In this document: positions 1 to 8,998 of the stretch, piece after piece
Layout: each line of letters starts with the position of its first letter
How positions within the stretch are numbered: position 1 is the stretch's first letter
Assembly: GCA_905369775.1 (NCBI GenBank)
Contig: CAJPJR010000002.1
Location: 50,005 to 114,004, forward strand
From: Prevotellaceae bacterium UBA1746
Lineage (GTDB): Bacteria; Bacteroidota; Bacteroidia; Bacteroidales; Bacteroidaceae
Reading direction: 5' to 3'
DNA length: 64,000 nucleotides
The notes under the pieces: model-generated
Seen by the model: only the letters and a program-made list of their open reading frames with translations
What the model was told of the DNA's origin: nothing
Database searches by the model: none
Position numbers and translations under genes: made by a program

Positions 1-229
1 GCTCGCCTACGGCATGTTTATGCTCATTCGCTTCGTGGCGGCGGTGGTTTTCGCCGCATTGGCCTACGATTACTTCAAGCGCGACCGCAATACCGCGGGC
101 TGGGTGTTTGTGGCGCTGACGTTGCTCTTCCAACCCCTCTTCAAAATCGCGCTGACACGCACCGTCTGGAACGTGGTCGACGTAGTGGTGGCGATTGGGC
201 TCGTGGTCGTGTTGCTCAAACGCGACTGA
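1..229 (+). CDS. DUF6804-like small membrane protein (5' end outside window)
   Basis: The reading frame is open from base 2 to the stop at 227-229, so the gene enters from the left. An internal ATG at 14 would give 71 residues, but the upstream codons (L-A-Y-G) look like the residues that precede the first visible helix in this family, so the true start is probably outside the window. What is visible is two or three hydrophobic helices with a central LLFQPLFKIAL segment and a VDVVVAIGLVVVLL helix at the end. This matches my memory of the small DUF6804 inner-membrane proteins of Bacteroidota. No function is established. A strong terminator follows directly. Confidence 0.6.
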   Translation, partial: LAYGMFMLIRFVAAVVFAALAYDYFKRDRNTAGWVFVALTLLFQPLFKIALTRTVWNVVDVVVAIGLVVVLLKRD

Positions 230-265
230 GGCACGCCGCTTCCCCACACGCCGCCCTAAACAATC

Positions 266-304
266 CGACCGCGGCCGAACATTGCGTTCGGTCGCGGTCG
301 TTTT
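266..304 (+). terminator. Intrinsic terminator after the DUF6804-like gene
   Basis: A 15-bp stem (266-280 with 286-300, one G-T pair) closes a 5-base loop and is followed by TTTTG. It lies between the plus-strand gene ending at 229 and the convergent pyk gene ending at 365. The minus-strand side has no clear T run. Confidence 0.8.
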
Positions 305-364
305 GTGCGGGTCAGCTGCTTCGCATGGCGGAGCTCAAAGCCCCGCGACGAGAAGCGGCGACGT

Positions 365-1828
365 TTATTTGGAAGGTGCAAGTTCGTCTACGTGCACTCC
401 CTCCGGTAAGTGGAAGCGATATTTGCTATCGTAGATGGTGCTCACCTTATTGATCTCGAGGAAGCTCGTGCCGCCCCCGTCGCCGAAACTACCGCTGAGG
501 TAAGCGATCTTGTCGTTGAGCTCGAGGAAACCTTTCTGGCGCATCATGCGGATGGCAGCCGTGAAGGTGTATTGCGCCGAAACGTGATTTTTCTGGTAGA
601 TGGGGATCACACCGTAGGAGAGATTGAGCAAACGCATGGTCTTCTCCTTATAGCAGATGGCAATGACGGGCGTCGGGCCTCGGAACGAGGCGAGGGCGCG
701 TGCCGTTTGTCCCGTTTCGCTGTCGGTGAGAATGCCCTTCACACCGAGTTGGCGCGTAGCTTCGACGGCAGCATGCGCCAAGAATTCACGCTGATCGGTG
801 GTGTCGATCATCGGATCGAGGTCGTGCTCGCGCATTTTGTCGCGTTCGGCCTGCTCGGCAATGGCGGCCATGGTTTGCACCGCCTCGAGGGGATATTTGC
901 CCGAGGCCGTTTCGCCGCTGAGCATGAGGGCATCGGTGCGATAGTAGATGGCATTGGCGATGTCGGTGACCTCTGCTCGCGTGGGACGCGGGTTGTTGAT
1001 CATCGTGTGAAGCATTTGCGTGGCCACGATCACCGGTTTTTTCTTCACCACACACTTGTGAATGATCTGGCGCTGGATGCCGGGGATGCGTTCGATGGGC
1101 ACTTCGATGCCGAGGTCGCCGCGCGCGATCATGATGCCATAGGAGGCGTCGATGATCTCGTCGATGTTGTCCACGCCTTCTTGGTTTTCGATTTTCGAAA
1201 TGATCTTGATGTCGCTGCCGTGTGCGTCGAGAATGTCCTGCACAGCCTTGACATCGGCGGCGTTGCGCACGAAGGAGTGGGCGATGAAGTCGATGTCTTC
1301 TTCGATGGCCAGGAGGATGTTGGCCTTGTCTCGCTCGGTGAGTGCGGGCAAATCGATGTGTTCGCCGGGCACGTTCACGCTCTTGTGCGCGCCGAGCACG
1401 CTGTCATTTTGCACCGTGACGTGCAGGGCCTCGTCTTTCGCCGTGACCAGCATGTCGATGGCCCCGTCGTCGAAGAGCACATGGTCGCCCACTTGCACGT
1501 CGCGCACGAAGTGGGGATACGATACATTGATGACATCGTGCGTGGTGTCGCGATCCGGACAACCATAGATGCGCACTTCTTCGCCGGCTTTGTATTCGAG
1601 GGGGGCTGCCAGTCCGGTGGTGCGCACTTCGGGACCCTTCGTGTCGATGAGCAGACCGAGGTGGGGCGAAACGGCACGGACGTTGCGAATGATTTTCTTG
1701 ATGCCGTCGGCAGAGGCGTGGGCGGTGTTCATGCGCACCACGTTCATGCCGGCGAAAAACAACTTGCGGAGGAAATTTTCGTCGCAGCGCAAATCGCTGA
1801 TCGAGCAGACGATCTTGGTTTGTTTCAT
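365..1828 (-). CDS. pyk: Pyruvate kinase
   Basis: Converts phosphoenolpyruvate and ADP to pyruvate and ATP, the last step of glycolysis, in the cytosol. The 487-residue product has the full family layout. The N-terminal barrel carries MNTAHA (34-39) and the substrate loop IDTKGPEVRT (61-70). The B domain follows, then the catalytic Lys212 in SKIENQEG and the metal-binding stretch MIARGDLGIEVP (233-244). The C-terminal domain runs from about residue 345. The start gives the canonical KIVCSISD opening strand. Length is usual for the family. The gene is monocistronic and convergent with the upstream small gene. Long open frames on the opposite strand here are shadows of GC-rich codons. Confidence 0.97.
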   Translation of the reverse strand: MKQTKIVCSISDLRCDENFLRKLFFAGMNVVRMNTAHASADGIKKIIRNVRAVSPHLGLLIDTKGPEVRTTGLAAPLEYKAGEEVRIYGCPDRDTTHDVINVSYPHFVRDVQVGDHVLFDDGAIDMLVTAKDEALHVTVQNDSVLGAHKSVNVPGEHIDLPALTERDKANILLAIEEDIDFIAHSFVRNAADVKAVQDILDAHGSDIKIISKIENQEGVDNIDEIIDASYGIMIARGDLGIEVPIERIPGIQRQIIHKCVVKKKPVIVATQMLHTMINNPRPTRAEVTDIANAIYYRTDALMLSGETASGKYPLEAVQTMAAIAEQAERDKMREHDLDPMIDTTDQREFLAHAAVEATRQLGVKGILTDSETGQTARALASFRGPTPVIAICYKEKTMRLLNLSYGVIPIYQKNHVSAQYTFTAAIRMMRQKGFLELNDKIAYLSGSFGDGGGTSFLEINKVSTIYDSKYRFHLPEGVHVDELAPSK

Positions 1829-1996
1829 TATTGGGAGATTTCTTGTACGGGAAGTGTAGTCTTTGCTCGGCGAATTTACGAAAAAAACTACGGACTATCG
1901 GACACGACTTCCCTATTTTCAGCCGAAATATGGGAGCTCTTCCAAGTTGTCATTTGCTCTTTGCAATTCCTCCTCCCACAATCACTATTTGTGGGT

Positions 1997-2028
1997 ATTG
2001 CATTGCGCGGGAGAAAGCCGTAACTTTG
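1997..2028 (+). promoter_or_regulatory. Bacteroidota-type promoter for feoAB
   Basis: The -7 box TAACTTTG is at 2021-2028. An ATTG at 1997-2000, 20 bases upstream, can serve as the -33 element. Transcription would start near 2034, giving a leader of about 65 bases before the ATG at 2101. No Fur-like palindrome was seen. Confidence 0.6.
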
Positions 2029-2100
2029 CACATTGCTCCTTATATATAACAACGTCGATACGCCTTTTTTGCACGCACCGACCCAACGACTTAACAACGC

Positions 2101-4338
2101 ATGAATCTTTCACACATCAAAGACGGGGCCACCGCCTACGTCACCGCCATCAAGGGCAGCCCTTCGCTGCGCGTCCGCCTCGAAGAACTCGGCTTCGTGC
2201 CGGGACAAGAGGTGACGCGCGTCTATGCCACGCCGAGCGGTTCGCCCGTGATCTACGCCATGCTCGGACAGCGCGTCGCACTCAGAACCGGCGAGGCGCA
2301 ACTCATCGAGGTGAGCACCCAACGACCCAACGAAAACTATGCCGACGAGCAACGAGTGGCCCGCACCGCCGCCGAAACTGCCGCCGCGGCGCCACTGCCC
2401 TCGGGCCCCATCGTGCCGGCCACCGGCTGCGCGACCGAAAGTTGTGGGGGCTGCCCGGGGTGCGGACCGCGCAAACCGCTCGCTCCCAAGGCAGAAGGCA
2501 CCATCACGGTGGCACTTGTGGGCAATCCCAACTGCGGAAAAACCACGGTGTTCAACGCGCTCTCCGGCGGACACGAACGCACGGGCAACTATGCGGGGGT
2601 GACGGTGGCCAGTGTGGTGGGCGAAACACACATCGACGGGCGCACCGTGCGATTTGTCGATCTGCCGGGCACCTACTCGCTGCGCGCCTACTCGCCGGAG
2701 GAGGCTTATGTGATGAGCGAGCTCTTGAAGGGCGAAATCGACGCGGTGATCAACGTGCTCGATGTGAACAACCTGGAGCGCAACCTGCTGCTCACCCTGC
2801 AAGTGCGCCGACTCGGACTGCCGATGGTGGGGGCGCTCAACTTGTGGGACGAGTTTTCGGAGAGCGGATCGACGCTCGATGTGGACCGACTCTCGGCGCA
2901 CATGGGCATGCGCTTCGTGCCTTGTGTGGCCAGCCGCGGCGAGGGGCTCAAAGCCCTGGCCGAAGCGGTGATCGAGGCCTACGACCGTCGCGAGGAACAG
3001 CCCACACCGCCGCCCAACGACCCGCACTCGGCGGCCGACCCGCACGCACTGGTGCACCACTATCTGGCGGACATTTACCGACTGCGAGAGAGCAAAGCGG
3101 TGCGCTTCACCACGTGGGTCGACCGCTTCTTGGTGAAGAATCCGCTGGCCTATGGCGTCTTTTTCCTCGTGATCCTGCTGGTTTTCTGGGCCACATTCAC
3201 CATCGGACAGTATCCGATGGGCTGGATGCAGGCCGGAGTGACGTGGCTGACCGAGACGCTCACGAACGTTCTGCCCAAAGATCGCTGGTATGTCGATCTC
3301 CTGGCGTCGGGAGTGGTGGGCGGTGTGGGCACCGTGATTGTCTTTCTCCCGCAGATTTTGATCCTCTATTTCTTCATTTCCATTCTCGAAGACTCGGGCT
3401 ATCTGGCACGCACAGCGCTGCTCTTCGACCCCTTGCTGCGGCGCGTGGGACTGCACGGCAAGTCGTTTTTCCCGATGCTCACGGGTTTCGGCTGCAACGT
3501 GCCGGCCATCATGGCCACACGCACCATTGAGAACCGAAAGAGCCGATTGCTCACGATGATCACCTTGCCTTTCATGTCGTGCTCCGCGCGACTCACGGTC
3601 TACACGGTGTTCACGCTAGCCTTCTTCCCGCATCAAGCCACGTGGGTGCTCTTTTCGCTCTACTGCGGCGGCATTCTCATGGCCCTGCTCTCGGCTTGGC
3701 TGCTGAGTCACTTCATTCGCCGACACGAAGAGAGCCATTTCGTGATGGAGATCCCGCCTTATCGGCGCCCGGTGGCGCAGAGTGTCGTGAGCCACACGTG
3801 GGAGAAGGGTCGCCAGTACCTGCGAAAAATGGGTGGCGTGATTCTCGTGGCTTCGATCGTGGTGTGGATCTTGGGCTATTTCCCGCATCCGGACCGAGAG
3901 CTCTCGCCCCTCGAACGGCAGGAGCAGTCGTATTTGGGACAGGCGGGACATCTCATCCAACCGGCCATTGCGCCGCTGGGTTTCGACTGGAGAATGGGCG
4001 TGGGGCTCCTGACGGGCGCAGCGGCCAAGGAGTTGATGGTCTCGACACTCGGCGTGCTCTACCACATGGACGAGGACAGTGCGGCGGCTGCGGGATCGGG
4101 CAACGACGCGAAGGCGGACCGGGCGATCTCTGCGGCCTTGCGTGAGGCCACTTCGCCCGCGGCTGCACTGAGCTACATGGTCTTTGCCTTGCTGTATTTC
4201 CCGTGTCTGGCTACGATTGCGGCCATCCGCGGCGAGAGCGGGCAGTGGAAATATGCCGTGCTCTCGATGCTTTACACCACGGGCGTCGCCTATGTGGCGG
4301 CGTGGCTCACTTTTCACATCGCGCGCCTCTGTATGTGA
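2101..4338 (+). CDS. feoAB: Fused FeoA-FeoB ferrous iron transporter
   Basis: Inner-membrane, GTP-regulated uptake of Fe2+. Residues 1-75 form a FeoA (SH3-like) domain. A linker holds four cysteines (110, 115, 118, 121; C-x4-C-x2-C-x2-C). The FeoB G domain has G1 GNPNCGKTT (141-149), G3 DLPGTYSL (187-194) and G4 NLWD (247-250). From about residue 345 it is a polytopic membrane domain with FeoB signature stretches TGFGCNVPAIMATRTIENRK (461-480) and GAAAKELMVSTLG (639-651). FeoA-FeoB fusion is common in Bacteroidales. The Cys cluster between the domains is the unusual part and could bind Fe-S or iron (inference). The gene stands alone, with its own promoter and a downstream terminator at 4594-4640. 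Confidence 0.95.
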   Translation: MNLSHIKDGATAYVTAIKGSPSLRVRLEELGFVPGQEVTRVYATPSGSPVIYAMLGQRVALRTGEAQLIEVSTQRPNENYADEQRVARTAAETAAAAPLPSGPIVPATGCATESCGGCPGCGPRKPLAPKAEGTITVALVGNPNCGKTTVFNALSGGHERTGNYAGVTVASVVGETHIDGRTVRFVDLPGTYSLRAYSPEEAYVMSELLKGEIDAVINVLDVNNLERNLLLTLQVRRLGLPMVGALNLWDEFSESGSTLDVDRLSAHMGMRFVPCVASRGEGLKALAEAVIEAYDRREEQPTPPPNDPHSAADPHALVHHYLADIYRLRESKAVRFTTWVDRFLVKNPLAYGVFFLVILLVFWATFTIGQYPMGWMQAGVTWLTETLTNVLPKDRWYVDLLASGVVGGVGTVIVFLPQILILYFFISILEDSGYLARTALLFDPLLRRVGLHGKSFFPMLTGFGCNVPAIMATRTIENRKSRLLTMITLPFMSCSARLTVYTVFTLAFFPHQATWVLFSLYCGGILMALLSAWLLSHFIRRHEESHFVMEIPPYRRPVAQSVVSHTWEKGRQYLRKMGGVILVASIVVWILGYFPHPDRELSPLERQEQSYLGQAGHLIQPAIAPLGFDWRMGVGLLTGAAAKELMVSTLGVLYHMDEDSAAAAGSGNDAKADRAISAALREATSPAAALSYMVFALLYFPCLATIAAIRGESGQWKYAVLSMLYTTGVAYVAAWLTFHIARLCM

Positions 4339-4593
4339 GGCGTTCTCCGAAACAGAGCGGCGGCGCTCCGCAGCCGGGAGCCGATCTCTCGCGGCTACAG
4401 CCTTCTCCCACGAGCCGACCGACAGTTTGCACGGGGCGGGGCTCGAAAAAGTCACCTGTAGACGCGATAAGCGGAGTAGGTAGATCGATAGGTGGCGCGC
4501 GTAGATTCGGCAAGCCCCCTCGTTCGGCGCAGGGCTCGGAAAAATGCCCATTCGTCGCCCAATAGCGCCACCCAACACCGAGCACGTCGGGCA

Positions 4594-4640
4594 AAAAACG
4601 AAGCAAGCACGTATGATCTGTACGTGCTTGCTTCGTTTTT
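4594..4640. terminator. Perfect 20-bp inverted repeat, bidirectional terminator
   Basis: The arm 4594-4613 is the exact reverse complement of 4621-4640, with a 7-base loop. A5 and T5 runs end the arms, so it would terminate transcription in either direction. It most likely ends feoAB mRNA and insulates the next cassette. Confidence 0.88.
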
Positions 4641-4807
4641 ACGTAAAACAGCCCTTCCTTCCGCGCTCGCTCACACTTTTCTCCGCAGCTTTTGTCCATC
4701 GCCTCCGCACACGCTGCACTCCGAATCGCAAAAAACGCCTGTTATCGGCTTATTCGATAGCAAAAACCACTCTAAACAGATATTTATCTCATTTTTACCA
4801 CGAAACT

Positions 4808-4840
4808 CTTGTCGCACTATACAAAGAATTCATACCTTTG
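4808..4840 (+). promoter_or_regulatory. Bacteroidota-type promoter of first secreted-protein cassette
   Basis: The -7 box TACCTTTG at 4833-4840 is preceded at about 21 bases by CTTG (4808-4811). The predicted start near 4846 leaves a leader of about 110 bases before the ATG at 4955. Confidence 0.7.
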
Positions 4841-4954
4841 CCACGAAAACAGAGCAGAACCTGAGAGAAATCGCCCTCCGCCGGGCGATAACTGCGGGAT
4901 TTCCGCCCATTTCTCGTAAATCATCAATTCAATCGTATAATTCATAAAGCAAAA

Positions 4955-6679
4955 ATGCAGATGAAAAAAAATTACTTACTGCTTTTCTTCATCGCCCTAC
5001 TCTTCGGGATCGGCACACTCCCCGGGAGAGCTGATGGAAATAGTGGCATCGATGTAAATTTAGAGTACCACTTCAAAATAGGCAATGGCTACATAAAGAA
5101 AAATGGAGCTAGTTTTGATTGTGTTGCAGACAAGTCGCAAGCTACCGTAATGAAATTTTCTGCCATGAGCAGTGGAACGTCTGTTAAGTTCGGCCCATAC
5201 ATAAACAACAAGTACACAGCTATAAGGTATGACAAGAAAGGGAAATTTAGCATAATCGGTAATGACACATTTGAATATGTCACGATTTCCGGAAAGCATT
5301 ACCTCAAAGCTACAGCTTACGATCTCGGATATCTTACAAACGAGAATGGAAAGCTTGTTTTTAAACCTACGGCAACTCCTAATGCAGTTTTCGAGTTTGA
5401 GAATAAGAACGGTGATAATTCCGCAGCAGTCGCTAAGGGTAAAGAGCTAATGAAGACTTTTGCCATGTTTCAATGTATGCAGCACTCCGAAACTGGCGTA
5501 GGCGTAATCCGTAATCAATCTCCCTTAGTGGGCAATGGCTTGGGACAATACCCACTTCCCACATTCAAGGACTGGAAATACACCACAGACAATATGTTCT
5601 TGGATGTACATGATAATTTTGCTCCGGCTACAGTTGACAGTGACATAAGAAATCTGGAAGGTGCAATCAATGCACTAAAAATAACTCCGGTGACAAGCGG
5701 ATATGTGTACATTACCACAAAATCTAAATACGAGCAAGCCATTCGTGACACGACTTCCGGTCCAGGCCATTCGCAGCTTCCTGTAAATGATCAATTGGTT
5801 GGTCCCTCTCTGCCCGCGAAATACCTGAAAGCCTCGGATAGGGGCTACACGCTCACGGACAATAAGAGCGAAGCCGCCGTGTTCTACTTCGACGGACAGC
5901 ACCTTACCGGAATTGACAACGGTTTCGGACTCGGAACGCCCAGCTACACGCAGACAGAGAATGATCAGAAAGCCGTTATCGCGCAAGGTAAGCTCGAAAA
6001 GACCCTCGATGCCGGCAGCTACAGCCTCAAAGTGGGCGACAAGTTCGTGAAACTCGACCGCGACAACGGACTCATCCTCTCCACCAGCGAATCGGACAGC
6101 CACCTCTTCCTCGAAGAAGCCACGAAGTTCACGCTCAACACCGACGAACTCGGCTACATCTCCTTCTTCGCCCCCACCGCAGTGAAAGTACCCGCAGGCG
6201 TTGAAGTATATAGCGGAAATATCAATGCACAAAACAGCGTGATCACCTTCAACAAGGTAAACACGCAGGAGATTCCCGCCAAAACCGCCGTACTGCTCCG
6301 CAAGGTTACAGGTAAGGGCTCCTTCGAGGTTGAGAAAATCGCCTCTACGACTTCTACTATCGGCAACAACTCCCTCAAAGGCTACACCGTTTCGTCGAGC
6401 GATCACCTCAGCAATGCATACGGTCTCACCGTCGAAAATAACAAACTCGTCTTCAAGCCCTTGACACAAGGCGTCCGTGCCTTCCGCGCTGTCATCTACA
6501 GCAACACTGCCGCCGGTGCTCCCGCCTACTACCCCACTGCTTTTACCCCCGAAGGCATCCAGGGCGTAACCGTTGACGACAATCAGGCAGAAGTCTTCGA
6601 CCTCGCCGGACGTCGTGTGGAAGCTCCTGTCAAAGGACAGGTCTACGTCAAGAACGGAAAGAAGTTCATCCAAAAATAA
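4955..6679 (+). CDS. Large secreted protein of unknown function (cassette A), with C-terminal DLAGRRV tail
   Basis: 574 residues, no recognised function. An N-terminal signal peptide (about residues 1-25, hydrophobic LLLFFIALLFGIG, possible cleavage after GRA) indicates export. ATG 4961 is an equally good start. The C-terminus VFDLAGRRV...VYVKNGKKFIQK is the short tail seen on many Prevotella-type surface proteins and resembles a reduced type IX sorting domain (inference). A region around residues 395-450 (ELGYISFFAPTAVKVP, then IPAKTAVLL) aligns with the product at 7347-8984, so the two are paralogues. The first ~850 bp are clearly AT-richer than the rest, suggesting a mosaic gene. A short acidic peptide gene follows 20 bp downstream. 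Confidence 0.75.
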   Translation: MQMKKNYLLLFFIALLFGIGTLPGRADGNSGIDVNLEYHFKIGNGYIKKNGASFDCVADKSQATVMKFSAMSSGTSVKFGPYINNKYTAIRYDKKGKFSIIGNDTFEYVTISGKHYLKATAYDLGYLTNENGKLVFKPTATPNAVFEFENKNGDNSAAVAKGKELMKTFAMFQCMQHSETGVGVIRNQSPLVGNGLGQYPLPTFKDWKYTTDNMFLDVHDNFAPATVDSDIRNLEGAINALKITPVTSGYVYITTKSKYEQAIRDTTSGPGHSQLPVNDQLVGPSLPAKYLKASDRGYTLTDNKSEAAVFYFDGQHLTGIDNGFGLGTPSYTQTENDQKAVIAQGKLEKTLDAGSYSLKVGDKFVKLDRDNGLILSTSESDSHLFLEEATKFTLNTDELGYISFFAPTAVKVPAGVEVYSGNINAQNSVITFNKVNTQEIPAKTAVLLRKVTGKGSFEVEKIASTTSTIGNNSLKGYTVSSSDHLSNAYGLTVENNKLVFKPLTQGVRAFRAVIYSNTAAGAPAYYPTAFTPEGIQGVTVDDNQAEVFDLAGRRVEAPVKGQVYVKNGKKFIQK

Positions 6680-6699
6680 GCACAGACACATCTCAAAAT

Positions 6700-6864
6700 A
6701 TGAAACAGTATTCTGCACCTCAGGTAAAGGATGTCGTTCTTCACACGGAGCATGTCATGCTCGACGCCTCTAAAGGAAACGGAAGCATGACACCCGGACA
6801 GCAGCACACCACAGAAAAGCAGCTTGGCAACGACATTTGGAACGACAGCGAAGAAGAACAATAA
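6700..6864 (+). CDS. Short acidic peptide gene (54 aa), cassette A
   Basis: ATG at 6700, stop TAA at 6862-6864. The product begins MKQYSAPQVKDVVLHTEHVM and ends in an acidic run (NDIWNDSEEEQ). It shares its N-terminal pattern, MK-x-Y-x2-P-x6-L-H-x-E-x2-M, and a later x-IW-(N/G)-D segment with the 69-residue peptide at 8999-9208, which sits in the same place after the paralogous secreted protein. Short MKxYxxP peptides are common in Bacteroidales but uncharacterised to my knowledge. No signal peptide or membrane segment is visible. The conserved leader plus variable tail resembles a precursor peptide, but no modifying enzyme is nearby. A terminator follows. Confidence 0.65.
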   Translation: MKQYSAPQVKDVVLHTEHVMLDASKGNGSMTPGQQHTTEKQLGNDIWNDSEEEQ

Positions 6865-6911
6865 AAACATCGCGCGTTACCAACGCACACTTACGCGAAA
6901 CACTTAAAAAA

Positions 6912-6947
6912 GCGCCCGCTCACCACAAGGTGACGGGCGTTTTTTTG
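6912..6947 (+). terminator. Intrinsic terminator of cassette A
   Basis: GCGCCCGCTCACC pairs with GGTGACGGGCG (one bulge) around an ACAA loop and is followed by seven T. It lies 48 bp after the small peptide gene, so both cassette genes share one transcript end. Confidence 0.88.
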
Positions 6948-7121
6948 TGCCCCTACCGCACCCGCGCCGCGCATTTTTCCCTCGATCGCCTCACGCGCTT
7001 GGGCAAAACACAAAAAGTCCCCAACTTTTGGTTGCATTTCAGCTTTTCATGCGGAAATGATAGGCGAGAACAAGCAAAACACGTCATTTTTCAAAACAAA
7101 TCCTACTTCACCGGCAAATTA

Positions 7122-7153
7122 CTTGGCATTTTGCTAAGGAAAAACTACATTCG
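7122..7153 (+). promoter_or_regulatory. Possible promoter of cassette B
   Basis: CTTG at 7122-7125 and TACATTCG at 7146-7153 are 20 bases apart. The -7 box differs from TAnnTTTG at one position. The spacing is right, but the match is weaker than for cassette A. Confidence 0.4.
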
Positions 7154-7346
7154 CAATGTGTTGACGCCCTGAACGGCACAACAGCCCCACTTCGTGTTGC
7201 GAAAAATGCCATCAGCGGTAGACACCGGTCCACTTCCGCTGCGATCTATCCCAGCCATCGAAGAGCGCTTGCCATCGAGCCGCATCAACACCCCAACCGC
7301 CGGGCGAAAGCCCCCAACCGTGACCACATCGACCTAATCCATCCAC

Positions 7347-8984
7347 ATGAAACAACTCTACAAACTCTTCGCCTGCACCCTCTTCGCGGCAGGAGCCTGC
7401 GTTGGCGCGGCGGCACAACAGCTGCCCTTCAACGAAAGCGACACTTACTTCGTCAAAGTCGGCAACCCCGCCGATGGGAAAAACGGCTACATCCACTACA
7501 ACCCCGAAGGCAATTACTTCGATCTCGTCACTTCCAAATGGGAAGCCGACCCCGTCCACTTCCATATCGCGGGCAACGAATTCCAACTCGTCTACATCGG
7601 TGACGGCAGTGTGACCCTCGGCGCCGACAACTCCGACAATGGCACACGCCCCGGCGCAGCCGAAGGAAACGGCATGAAGTTCACGCTCGAAAAGAAAGGA
7701 GAAGTACTCAACTTCCGCTCCACTATCGGTGCGAAAGGGTATCTCAACAACTATGCCGAGCAGGGAAAGCTCGCATTCTGGCAGGCCAACGGACCGGGAT
7801 CCACCGTCGTCGTCGAAAAAGCCGATTACCAAACCCTCTACAACGAGGCCAAAGCCCAGTTCAAGCGCTACGCCGAAAACAATCATCTCTTCGGCACCAC
7901 CGTAGGCACCTATTCTCGCCCCGGCAATCTGCAAGCCGCCATGAATGCCTACAACAACCCGCCCACCCAACCGCAGAAATACCAAGAAGAATTCAACAAA
8001 CTGCGAGTCGCCCTCCGACAGATTCATCTCAACATGCCCCAAGCAGGCGAATTCTTCCGCATCCGTTCCACAGCCGCCGGGCAAAGATTCCTCAGCATCG
8101 CCCCCGGCACGAACGGCATCCTCAAGGTGGTGCCCACAGCCGACGAACAAACGCTCTTCTACTACGACGGAGAGCACCTCACAGCCTACGCCACCGGCCA
8201 AGGATTGGCCAACGAAGCCAACAATGTCAAGCCCGCCACCCTCGGCGACGCCGTGAATCGGGCCAGCTTCGCCGAAGGACGCGGCGACGGCACCTACTTA
8301 GTCACCACCGGCGACCGCACCCTCCTCTTCCGCGGCAACGAAGAAGTGACCCGCAGCGGGATGAACATGCCCAAAAGTTGGCCGGCGCAATACCTCGACC
8401 TCGTGCCCGTCGACGAAATTTCCCTCCACATCGGCGAAACCGGCTATGCCACCTTCTTTGCGCACCAAGCCATGAAGCTCAACGACTCGAGTGTCAAGAT
8501 CTACGTGGCCGAACGCAACGGTACAAACAGCTTGCAACTCACCGAACTCACCAAGGGAATCATTCCGGCCGCCACGGCTGTGATCCTCAAGGCCGACGGA
8601 GCGAAGACCCTCACCCTCTCGCGCACCGATGAAAAGGGCGATACGGAGAAAACCACCCACAACGTACTCAAAGGCTACGGCTATTCGCAACGAGCCACTG
8701 CAGGCAAAGCCGTGTATGCCCTCGCCCTCAATCCCGAAAACAACAAGGTCGAATTCGGAAAACTCGACGACGGCGTAGTGCTCCCCGCATTCAAAGCGTG
8801 CATCGAGCAGGATCCGGCCGCAGGCAACGCCGCCCCGCTCTTCATCGCCCTGCCCACGGCCGTACAACAGGCGAAGCGCTCAACTGTAGCTCCCGCCACC
8901 TACGACCTCAGCGGACGCCGTGTGCAACAAACCGCCAAAGGCCAACTCTACGTCCGCAACGGCCAAAAATTCGTTCAGCAATAA
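7347..8984 (+). CDS. Large secreted protein of unknown function (cassette B), paralogue of the 4955 gene
   Basis: 545 residues with a signal peptide (about 1-23, ending GAAA-QQ). It shares with the cassette A product an early Y-F-V-K-V-G-N / GKNGYI segment, FYYDGEHL in the middle, and a C-terminal domain with ETGYATFFAHQAMKL, IPAATAVIL and a NVLKGY stretch. The last residues (ATYDLSGRRV...LYVRNGQKFVQQ) repeat the tail of the first protein. Base composition is uniformly GC-rich, unlike the first half of the paralogue. No enzymatic motif was recognised, and a role as a surface structural or binding protein is a guess from the signal peptide and tail. The 69-aa peptide gene follows after 14 bp. 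Confidence 0.75.
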   Translation: MKQLYKLFACTLFAAGACVGAAAQQLPFNESDTYFVKVGNPADGKNGYIHYNPEGNYFDLVTSKWEADPVHFHIAGNEFQLVYIGDGSVTLGADNSDNGTRPGAAEGNGMKFTLEKKGEVLNFRSTIGAKGYLNNYAEQGKLAFWQANGPGSTVVVEKADYQTLYNEAKAQFKRYAENNHLFGTTVGTYSRPGNLQAAMNAYNNPPTQPQKYQEEFNKLRVALRQIHLNMPQAGEFFRIRSTAAGQRFLSIAPGTNGILKVVPTADEQTLFYYDGEHLTAYATGQGLANEANNVKPATLGDAVNRASFAEGRGDGTYLVTTGDRTLLFRGNEEVTRSGMNMPKSWPAQYLDLVPVDEISLHIGETGYATFFAHQAMKLNDSSVKIYVAERNGTNSLQLTELTKGIIPAATAVILKADGAKTLTLSRTDEKGDTEKTTHNVLKGYGYSQRATAGKAVYALALNPENNKVEFGKLDDGVVLPAFKACIEQDPAAGNAAPLFIALPTAVQQAKRSTVAPATYDLSGRRVQQTAKGQLYVRNGQKFVQQ

Positions 8985-8998
8985 AACATCATCACCGC

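Larger units (their letters stand above)
4339..4954. other. 616-bp intergenic region between feoAB and the secreted-protein cassette
   Basis: Holds a strong bidirectional terminator (4594-4640) and the promoter of the next gene (4808-4840). Short frames here have no coding character. The stretch before the terminator is GC-rich. The stretch after about 4720 is visibly more AT-rich, like the first part of the following gene. A small hairpin (ATCGCCC/GGGCGAT, about 4870-4890) lies in the leader of the next gene. Confidence 0.7.
6865..7346. other. 482-bp intergenic region between the two cassettes
   Basis: Contains the terminator of cassette A (6912-6947) and a weak promoter (7122-7153) for cassette B. 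The remaining bases up to 7346 would be a leader of roughly 190 bases. I see no gene in it on either strand. Confidence 0.6.

Noticed and set aside
410..2023. A 537-residue frame antisense to pyruvate kinase
   Set aside because: It is the complement of a well-conserved gene. GC-rich codons leave few stops on the opposite strand. Similar antisense frames occur over most genes here.
4955..8984. Calling the DLxGRRV C-termini true type IX secretion signals
   Set aside because: The tails are short and lack the full sorting-domain pattern, and no type IX machinery genes are in the window, so the link is left as an inference.
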